This document shows positions 59,612 to 64,000 of a DNA stretch of 64,000 nt, piece after piece (positions within the stretch are counted from its first letter, which is position 1; each line of letters opens with the position of its first letter). Source of the stretch: a virus. The notes under the pieces were generated by a model that ran no database searches, had not been told where the DNA came from, and saw nothing but the letters and a program-made list of their open reading frames with translations. The stretch lies in IMG/VR virus record IMGVR_UViG_3300048837_000549, positions 1-64,000 of that record. One strand, 5' to 3'. Both the position numbers and the translations under genes were made by a program.

Positions 59612-60361
59612 ATGAAAAGATACCAACCCTATTTTAATCATGGTAAATTATATGAGTGGACTTCAAGAGATAATAGTGAATATATCTTATTTGAGAAGTA
59701 TACTAATTTATTCTTACAGGGCAGACTTGATGAATTTAGCATACCTAAAGCTATTAAAGATAAATTTGAATTTATAAAAGAGTTATCTGTGGAAACGGGC
59801 TTTAAGATTAAAGATTTATTTAAATTATTTCTTAATAAATATGTATTTAAATTCTTCACTCTTATAGGTTGGTCAATAACTAAACTCTTTAATATAGTTA
59901 AATCGGGATATAAAGCTTACCAGGATTTACAAAAAGTAATAACAGAATATGTTCACTCGAATAAAGTGATACAATGGACTAAAAATGAATTAGAAAAGCT
60001 TGATACATTTTTAAGTAAGCATCCTAAGACAAGAAGAATTGTTGGGGTTGCGGTTGCGGTTGCGGGGCTTCTTATTTATATATGGTTAACAATGAGTTTT
60101 ACAGGAGATGCTTTGGATGATTTTGACATAACTATGGTGTTTGCTTCTCTTACAGGGCATGCAACATTATCTGATGTATTTGGTACTCCAGCAGGAACTA
60201 AAATGTTGATGTTATTTGTAACGGGTGCTATTACTGGACTGGGTTTTCCTTGGGGAGGGAGTAGTTTATTTAAATTTAGTATAGCAGTTATTGTAAGTCT
60301 TGCAAAACTATTTAAGCAAAAAATAAGTAAAGGTAATGATATATCACAGGTAAACGGATGA
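59612..60361 (+). CDS. capsid-targeted membrane protein, 249 aa
   Basis: Tag variant MKRYQPYFNHGKLYE. A helical basic middle is followed by three hydrophobic segments: VGVAVAVAGLLIYIWLTMSF (~144-163), MLMLFVTGAITGLGFPWGGS (~205-224) and SIAVIVSLAKLF. A packaged protein with membrane segments could act at the host envelope during DNA entry; that is inferred. The stop overlaps the next mini-ORF. Confidence 0.65.
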   Translation: MKRYQPYFNHGKLYEWTSRDNSEYILFEKYTNLFLQGRLDEFSIPKAIKDKFEFIKELSVETGFKIKDLFKLFLNKYVFKFFTLIGWSITKLFNIVKSGYKAYQDLQKVITEYVHSNKVIQWTKNELEKLDTFLSKHPKTRRIVGVAVAVAGLLIYIWLTMSFTGDALDDFDITMVFASLTGHATLSDVFGTPAGTKMLMLFVTGAITGLGFPWGGSSLFKFSIAVIVSLAKLFKQKISKGNDISQVNG

Positions 60362-60402
60362 AAAGGTATGAATCATATTCAATCGCAAATTATACTTATT
60401 AA
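60358..60402 (+). CDS. 14-residue orphan tag ORF
   Basis: ATGA overlap with the previous gene. MKRYESYSIANYTY then stop. It carries the tag start but no body and no Glu cut site after the Ser. It may be the remains of a lost cargo gene or a leader. The 12 bp after it lead into the ATTAAAATG of the next gene. Confidence 0.4.
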   Translation: MKRYESYSIANYTY

Positions 60403-60414
60403 AGGACAATTAAA

Positions 60415-60855
60415 ATGAAAAAATTATTTATAACAATATTATTTCTAGTATGCTTTACGGGATTAGTATTTCCTAAGTCAAGTGATGTAGTAATTACTCA
60501 AGATAATAGGGTGATAGGTAAACTGACATCTTCTCAATTTGAACTACTTGTACAAGCTGCGGATAACTATCAAGAGATTATGTTAGCACAAAAAGAAAAT
60601 AGAGTATCTATTCAAATAATATCAGATATAGAAAAAACATCAGTACCCGGGCAGTATAAAGCAGTATTAAAAATTCAATGGTTAAATAGTAAGAATGAAG
60701 AAATTAACTTTGTAAGTTCAGTTATGTTTCTTACGATAGATAATCCAAATGATACGTCTGTCACTGAATGGAAAATACTATATAGAGACATTGCTGAAAT
60801 AGGTTTTCCACTTTCTAGTGTCTTATTGATACTAATAATTATAGTTTTACTTTAA
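60415..60855 (+). CDS. secreted/anchored protein with signal peptide, 146 aa
   Basis: N-terminal signal-like MKKLFITILFLVCFTGLVFP, then a soluble domain (VVITQDNRVIGKLTSSQFEL ... VLKIQWLNSKNEEINFVSSV) and a C-terminal hydrophobic helix (PLSSVLLILIIIVLL). The arrangement resembles an envelope protein with periplasmic domain; a spanin or superinfection-exclusion role is possible. It follows the tagged membrane protein. Confidence 0.6.
   Translation: MKKLFITILFLVCFTGLVFPKSSDVVITQDNRVIGKLTSSQFELLVQAADNYQEIMLAQKENRVSIQIISDIEKTSVPGQYKAVLKIQWLNSKNEEINFVSSVMFLTIDNPNDTSVTEWKILYRDIAEIGFPLSSVLLILIIIVLL
60830..60839 (+). promoter_or_regulatory. putative late promoter TACTAATAAT
   Basis: In the last codons of the previous gene (TTGATACTAATAATTATAG), 39 bp before the structural gene at 60869. 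Spacing matches the other copies exactly. Confidence 0.6.
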
Positions 60856-60868
60856 GAGGGAAAATAAT

Positions 60869-61609
60869 ATGTCAGTAGTGACAATAGATAGTGTATGGTT
60901 AAACCAGATCAAGAAAATAATTGCCGCCCCTATGGTCGATTCTTTGTTGCTTTCTGACGAAGAAATAAAGGATCTAATTATCTTTCCAGTTCTTCAAAAA
61001 TATTTCACAAAGTTTCCTATTAAAGAAGAACTTCAAATGTCAATAAATGGAGAAATGTTTATACCTTTTCCAGACGAATATACCTTCGGGGTTCTTGACT
61101 GTAGGGTAGTTGACATTGGCTTACTTCCAGGAAGTGGAACTGGATTTTGGGACTTAGTACTATTTACAAATACTAATTCTATGAGTTCTTCTATGAAAGG
61201 TTCTGGCGCTTATGGATATAATCCTTCAGGACTTCTTTATCAAAGAGATGTAGAAAGACAACAATATAAATCACAGCAAAATCAGTATACTACTATTAAG
61301 TCGAGGGTAGATATTACAAATAAAAGACTCATAGTATATAGTTCAATGACAGGGTCTCTTAATATAACATGGGCAAAATATAGCAATAATTTTGACTCCG
61401 TAATGTTTGAAAGAAGAGACGATGTAATTAAACTTTGTCAAGCGGAGTTACTAGATCACTTAATAGACGCAGCTTCAATTCTTTCAGATTCTGGGTTGGA
61501 AATTTCTATCAATATAGATAAACTTGGAGAGAGATCAGAAAAGCTAAAAGAATATGTTAAAGAAAGATGGGATGCCGTACAGGAAATTATATTTCTTCAC
61601 AGTGTGTAG
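60869..61609 (+). CDS. virion structural protein, probably neck/head-tail (unassigned)
   Basis: 246 residues. Early helical part (WLNQIKKIIAAPMVDSLLLS, DLIIFPVLQKYFTKFPIKEE) then PFPDEYTFGVLDCRVVDIGL and a Gly/Ser-rich loop, ending with two long helices. The start resembles phage neck or adaptor proteins. Has its own late motif. Assignment rests on layout only. Confidence 0.6.
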   Translation: MSVVTIDSVWLNQIKKIIAAPMVDSLLLSDEEIKDLIIFPVLQKYFTKFPIKEELQMSINGEMFIPFPDEYTFGVLDCRVVDIGLLPGSGTGFWDLVLFTNTNSMSSSMKGSGAYGYNPSGLLYQRDVERQQYKSQQNQYTTIKSRVDITNKRLIVYSSMTGSLNITWAKYSNNFDSVMFERRDDVIKLCQAELLDHLIDAASILSDSGLEISINIDKLGERSEKLKEYVKERWDAVQEIIFLHSV

Positions 61610-61751
61610 GTATATAATCAGTCCAACACATACATTTTAAATTGTTGTGTAAACAGCATTGATACTCTTTACCCATATGTACACATAATCCTTTCTTAAT
61701 TATTTTACGAGAATCACAACATATAGAATAATCAGGATAATAAGATTTCAT
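61599..61751 (-). CDS. cysteine-rich microprotein, 50 aa
   Basis: MKSYYPDYSICCDSRKIIKK then CVHMGKEYQCCLHNNLKCMC: eight Cys and two His in 50 residues, clearly a metal-binding or disulfide-rich fold. Overlaps the + structural gene's 3' end by 11 nt and begins at TAAATG with the next gene. No strong ribosome site. Confidence 0.5.
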
Positions 61752-61886
61752 TTATTTTATGTGTTGTGATTTATATTTGATTTTCTTCTTACAATTTAAA
61801 TTCCACTTCTTAAATCTATAATTACCATCAAGAAACAAATACTGTAAATTAAATAATTCATTACAAAATCTTTTTAAAAATATCAT
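61752..61886 (-). CDS. small basic protein, 44 aa
   Basis: MIFLKRFCNELFNLQYLFLD then GNYRFKKWNLNCKKKIKYKS. ATGA overlap with the coiled-coil gene. Unrecognised. Confidence 0.5.
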   Translation of the reverse strand: MIFLKRFCNELFNLQYLFLDGNYRFKKWNLNCKKKIKYKSQHIK

Positions 61887-62287
61887 TTAGACTCAATCCT
61901 CAATTTATTTTTTTCTGCGTCTTCTCTAACACCTTTCATTTCCCCCACAATACCTAATACTGCTATACCAAAATCTTCAACTTTAGATGCTATCTTTGTT
62001 GCCATAAAAGAGTTTTCTTTTGCATTCTTTTTAATCATATATTCTCTAGTATCTAATTCTTTTTCTCTTTGCTTATATGATTTTATAGTATCTTGCAACA
62101 TACTGATTTCAGCATTCTTCTCTTGTATCTCTAATTCATGTTCTCTTTTTTGATGAGATAAGGCATCTTCAAGTTTTTCTCCCCAATACTTTTCATCTAG
62201 TTTTTTCTGTCTTTCTTTAGATTTTTTTAACATATCTGTAAGATCAGTAAGTCTAAACAATTTAATTATTAGTAATTTCCAATTCAT
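61883..62287 (-). CDS. coiled-coil protein, 134 aa
   Basis: Heavy Lys/Glu heptads from about 17 to 105 (MLKKSKERQKKLDEKYWGEK; HELEIQEKNAEISMLQDTIK). The end is mixed. The frame's opening codons hold a TACTAATAAT copy on the minus strand. Function unknown; possibly a structural spacer. Confidence 0.65.
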   Translation of the reverse strand: MNWKLLIIKLFRLTDLTDMLKKSKERQKKLDEKYWGEKLEDALSHQKREHELEIQEKNAEISMLQDTIKSYKQREKELDTREYMIKKNAKENSFMATKIASKVEDFGIAVLGIVGEMKGVREDAEKNKLRIESK

Positions 62288-62380
62288 CTATTTTATCCCT
62301 GGACATTTTTCTTGGTTAACATAAGGACATTTGTTACAATCTTTACTTACAAGACATTCTGATATTATTTGTTTAATCAT
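62288..62380 (-). CDS. Cys-rich microprotein, 30 aa
   Basis: MIKQIISECLVSKDCNKCPY then VNQEKCPGIK; four Cys with a C-x2-C-P core seen also in the product at 62889. Directly abuts the next gene's ATG. AGAGGTGAAGGGGATG ribosome site. Confidence 0.5.
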   Translation of the reverse strand: MIKQIISECLVSKDCNKCPYVNQEKCPGIK

Positions 62381-62405
62381 CCCCTTCACCTCTTTTCTGG
62401 TTTAA

Positions 62406-62573
62406 TTATTTTATTTCAATTTTATGTCCACAATAAGGACAAAAAATAAATCTTCCGTAATTATCATAATCTATTCTTTTACCACATTTTGTATGATACT
62501 CCAAATCTTGAAACCCCATAGTTCCCGTATCTCTTAAAACATAAACACACTTTTTAACATTTTTGTCCTTCAT
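62406..62573 (-). CDS. zinc-ribbon microprotein, 55 aa
   Basis: KKCVYVLRDTGTMGFQDLEY ... HTKCGKRIDYD ... RFIFCPYCGHKIEIK gives four Cys (one C-x2-C) typical of a small zinc ribbon. AGGAGGATTAAGTGATATG ribosome site. Confidence 0.6.
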   Translation of the reverse strand: MKDKNVKKCVYVLRDTGTMGFQDLEYHTKCGKRIDYDNYGRFIFCPYCGHKIEIK

Positions 62574-62578
62574 ATCAC

Positions 62579-62671
62579 TTAATCCTCCTTTTGTGACACG
62601 CTGAACACGTCATCACTGCATATTTTCCAGCAAAGTATAAATGCTGTTATTGTTATAATTGCTAGCGTCAT
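62579..62671 (-). CDS. small membrane-type peptide, 30 aa
   Basis: MTLAIITITAFILCWKICSD then DVFSVSQKED. One hydrophobic helix and an acidic tail. AAGGAGAGCGAATAAATG ribosome site. Overlaps the zinc-ribbon gene's ribosome site. Confidence 0.5.
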   Translation of the reverse strand: MTLAIITITAFILCWKICSDDVFSVSQKED

Positions 62672-62685
62672 TTATTCGCTCTCCT

Positions 62686-62871
62686 TTATTCAATTATTTT
62701 TTCTGAATTAAATTCATACTCTCGCTTCTCTAGATTATACCTTCTCAACCATAGCTCATGTGTTTTAACATCGTACCAGTATTGGTTCATACATTTCTTA
62801 CATATTACTTTGCTATGTATAATCCATTTAAAAGAATCGCTACCACATTCGCACACAAAATATTTTTCCAT
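62686..62871 (-). CDS. zinc-ribbon protein, 61 aa
   Basis: FVCECGSDSFKWIIHSKVIC then KKCMNQYWYDVKTHEL: C-x-C plus C-x2-C, a short ribbon. AAAAGGAGAGTGAGTAGATG ribosome site. Function unknown. Confidence 0.65.
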   Translation of the reverse strand: MEKYFVCECGSDSFKWIIHSKVICKKCMNQYWYDVKTHELWLRRYNLEKREYEFNSEKIIE

Positions 62872-62888
62872 CTACTCACTCTCCTTTT

Positions 62889-62978
62889 TTAATTATTTGT
62901 CACTAGTCCTTTCGAAAGGTAACACTTTATCTTATTGCAATAGAATCTATATGGACATGCTTTGCAATATAAACTCAT
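62889..62978 (-). CDS. Cys-rich microprotein, 29 aa
   Basis: MSLYCKACPYRFYCNKIKCY then LSKGLVTNN: four Cys with the C-x2-CPY-x3-C spacing, similar to the peptide at 62288. GGGAGGGAGTATG ribosome site. Confidence 0.5.
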   Translation of the reverse strand: MSLYCKACPYRFYCNKIKCYLSKGLVTNN

Positions 62979-62987
62979 ACTCCCTCC

Positions 62988-63062
62988 CTATACAACTATT
63001 ATTAAAAGAATTACAAACATCGCTACATACATTATACCTATTGCTATAGATACTCTATTCAT
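62988..63062 (-). CDS. small membrane peptide, 24 aa
   Basis: MNRVSIAIGIMYVAMFVILL then IIVV: almost entirely hydrophobic, single helix. GGAGGAGAGAGATG ribosome site, ATGA overlap with the gene upstream. May insert in the host membrane. Confidence 0.5.
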   Translation of the reverse strand: MNRVSIAIGIMYVAMFVILLIIVV

Positions 63063-63565
63063 CTCTCTCCTCCCCACTCTTTAAGCTGTGATTTAAGGGC
63101 TTGAATAGTTTCTTCTTGTTTAGATATTAAATTTATTATACTGGAATGTTCATCATGACTTGTTTTTGTTAACCATTTTTTATACATCTCTTCCGCTTCC
63201 TCAACCAACATTTCAAGTTCGGATTTGCGGATGATTCCGAGTTGCTCTAGAAACCTGATAAAAACATCTTGCGTTAATGTTATAAAATCTGATAAAGACA
63301 TATATAATGATCTTGCTTCAGCTTCTGTCATATGTATCTTTTCCACTTCTTTCTCCTTTGATATGTAATAGTCGCACTCACCTGATATGCCATGTACAAT
63401 AAGAGGACTACGTTTTACTTCACAAGAAAATCTTTGACATCCTATACAATCCATTTCTTTCTCCTTTGGCTCGTATTCATCAAATTCTGAATTACAAATT
63501 ATATCATCTCTATTGCATATATGTTTTAAATTATCATACCATTTGCAAGTCTTACAATTTATCAT
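63059..63565 (-). CDS. Cys-rich N-terminus and coiled-coil protein, 168 aa
   Basis: MINCKTCKWYDNLKHICNRD ... CIGCQRFSCEVKRSPL has eight Cys in the first ~65 residues, probably two metal knuckles. The rest (~85-168) is helical (SLSDFITLTQDVFIRFLEQL, ELEMLVEEAEEMYKKWLTKT). CAGGAGTGATAGAATG ribosome site. No family recognised. Confidence 0.6.
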   Translation of the reverse strand: MINCKTCKWYDNLKHICNRDDIICNSEFDEYEPKEKEMDCIGCQRFSCEVKRSPLIVHGISGECDYYISKEKEVEKIHMTEAEARSLYMSLSDFITLTQDVFIRFLEQLGIIRKSELEMLVEEAEEMYKKWLTKTSHDEHSSIINLISKQEETIQALKSQLKEWGGER

Positions 63566-63598
63566 TCTATCACTCCTGACTAAATAATCATTATGTCG

Positions 63599-63862
63599 TT
63601 ATTTTTGTTCTTTTAGATATTTGAATAACGTATCTTTGAGGTTTGAATAATATAATTTCCTTCTCTTGTCATCCAAAGCCATTGCGAGACAATTTATCAA
63701 CTCCGCTTTCTGCTGTTTTAATTTTTCGATCACTAAATCTCTTGCAACATTCGAGTCTGTTAGTATTGATATCTGCTGTTCAAGTTCATTAACATAATCA
63801 GTAACTGGAGACATATCTCCACCGGATATTGCTATATAATTTTTATATCGCTCTTTCCTCAT
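63599..63862 (-). CDS. coiled-coil hypothetical protein, 87 aa
   Basis: NELEQQISILTDSNVARDLV then IEKLKQQKAELINCLAMALD. Predicted helices throughout. ATGA overlap with the gene entering from the window edge. Unknown. Confidence 0.6.
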   Translation of the reverse strand: MRKERYKNYIAISGGDMSPVTDYVNELEQQISILTDSNVARDLVIEKLKQQKAELINCLAMALDDKRRKLYYSNLKDTLFKYLKEQK

Positions 63863-64000
63863 TTCTTTAACCTTTCATTCTCTGCTTTGAGATATTGAAC
63901 TGCTTCATATAATTTATGAACGCAATCAAGTCTCTCTTGCAATACTTCTTTTACAACGCCCATATTTTCAAGGTTCATTGCAAAAGGTCTGACGTTAGAA
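63859..64000 (-). CDS. partial gene at window end (helical)
   Basis: Open frame read off the right edge, stop at 63859-63861: ...FAMNLENMGVVKEVLQERLD then CVHKLYEAVQYLKAENERLK-K. It could start at the internal ATG encoding MNLENM near 63979 or extend beyond the window. ATGA coupling to the 87-residue gene. Confidence 0.45.
   Translation of the reverse strand, partial: SNVRPFAMNLENMGVVKEVLQERLDCVHKLYEAVQYLKAENERLKK

Noticed and set aside
62266-62275. Late-type TACTAATAAT on the minus strand inside the 134-residue coiled-coil gene
   Set aside because: It encodes codons 5-8 (LLII region) and no gene start with a ribosome site follows at the usual distance; probably chance.
1-64000. tRNA genes, CRISPR array, integrase or attachment site
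   Set aside because: No cloverleaf, regular repeat-spacer array, recombinase motif or direct-repeat pair was seen by eye; a tRNA scan could still find one.
1-64000. Recoded stop codons, as in some gut phages
   Set aside because: TAA, TAG and TGA all end well-formed genes that couple with next starts, so standard code fits.

Overview
The window is a continuous piece of a very AT-rich, densely packed genome of a large tailed phage (Caudoviricetes) with a T4-like head-assembly logic. The support is a large terminase, a portal, a gp21-type prohead protease fused to an acidic scaffold, a major capsid protein, and a gp55-like sigma factor. S74-type tail-fibre genes, a primase, a DNA ligase and a UvrD-like helicase are also present. 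TAA, TAG and TGA all end genes, so the standard bacterial code fits. Many genes have good AAGGAG or GAGGT ribosome sites. No tail sheath, tube, baseplate, tRNA, CRISPR or integrase was seen, so this is part of a larger, probably jumbo, genome. The host cannot be named from the sequence.

Layout. 0-7.4 kb (+): helicase, then virion-type genes mixed with small 'MKRYKxF-E' genes. 7.4-9.6 kb (-): a late-type cluster of such genes. 9.7-20.3 kb (+): metallophosphoesterase, portal, primase and many small cargo-type genes. 20.4-25.6 kb (+): a glycan island. 25.6-35.1 kb (+): tail fibres ending in an S74 chaperone protein. 35.3-43.5 kb (+): membrane proteins, a 1245-residue ADP-ribosyltransferase and more cargo. 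43.5-47.3 kb (+): protease/scaffold and major capsid protein. 47.3-55.8 kb (-): a likely early region with sigma factor, DNA ligase and a WGR-PARP. 56-61.6 kb (+): terminase, cargo and a structural gene. 61.6-64 kb (-): microproteins, many cysteine-rich.

The most striking theme is a shared N-terminal tag. About 27 otherwise unrelated proteins begin with M-K-R-Y-K-x-[FY]-x(0-3)-E. This matches in length, composition and terminal glutamate the capsid-targeting sequence of T4 internal head proteins (IPs, Alt), which the prohead protease cleaves during packaging. I infer a very large set of proteins packaged in the head and injected with the DNA. The tagged cargo includes three paralogous HExxH metallopeptidase-like proteins, a PARP-type ADP-ribosyltransferase (analogous in role to T4 Alt), a papain-like candidate, a ParB-like protein, two DTxHSxxR (RNase-like) proteins, membrane proteins and one ORF carrying two tags.

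A second theme is a repeated TACTAATAAT element, usually 38-49 bp before the first gene of a virion or cargo unit. It is a good candidate for this phage's late promoter, read with the encoded sigma-like factor. One copy lies inside the protease gene just ahead of an in-frame ATG, suggesting a nested, separately expressed scaffold. Three cargo genes look broken by single-base frame changes, two at runs of eight A; these may be assembly errors, slippage sites or real decay.
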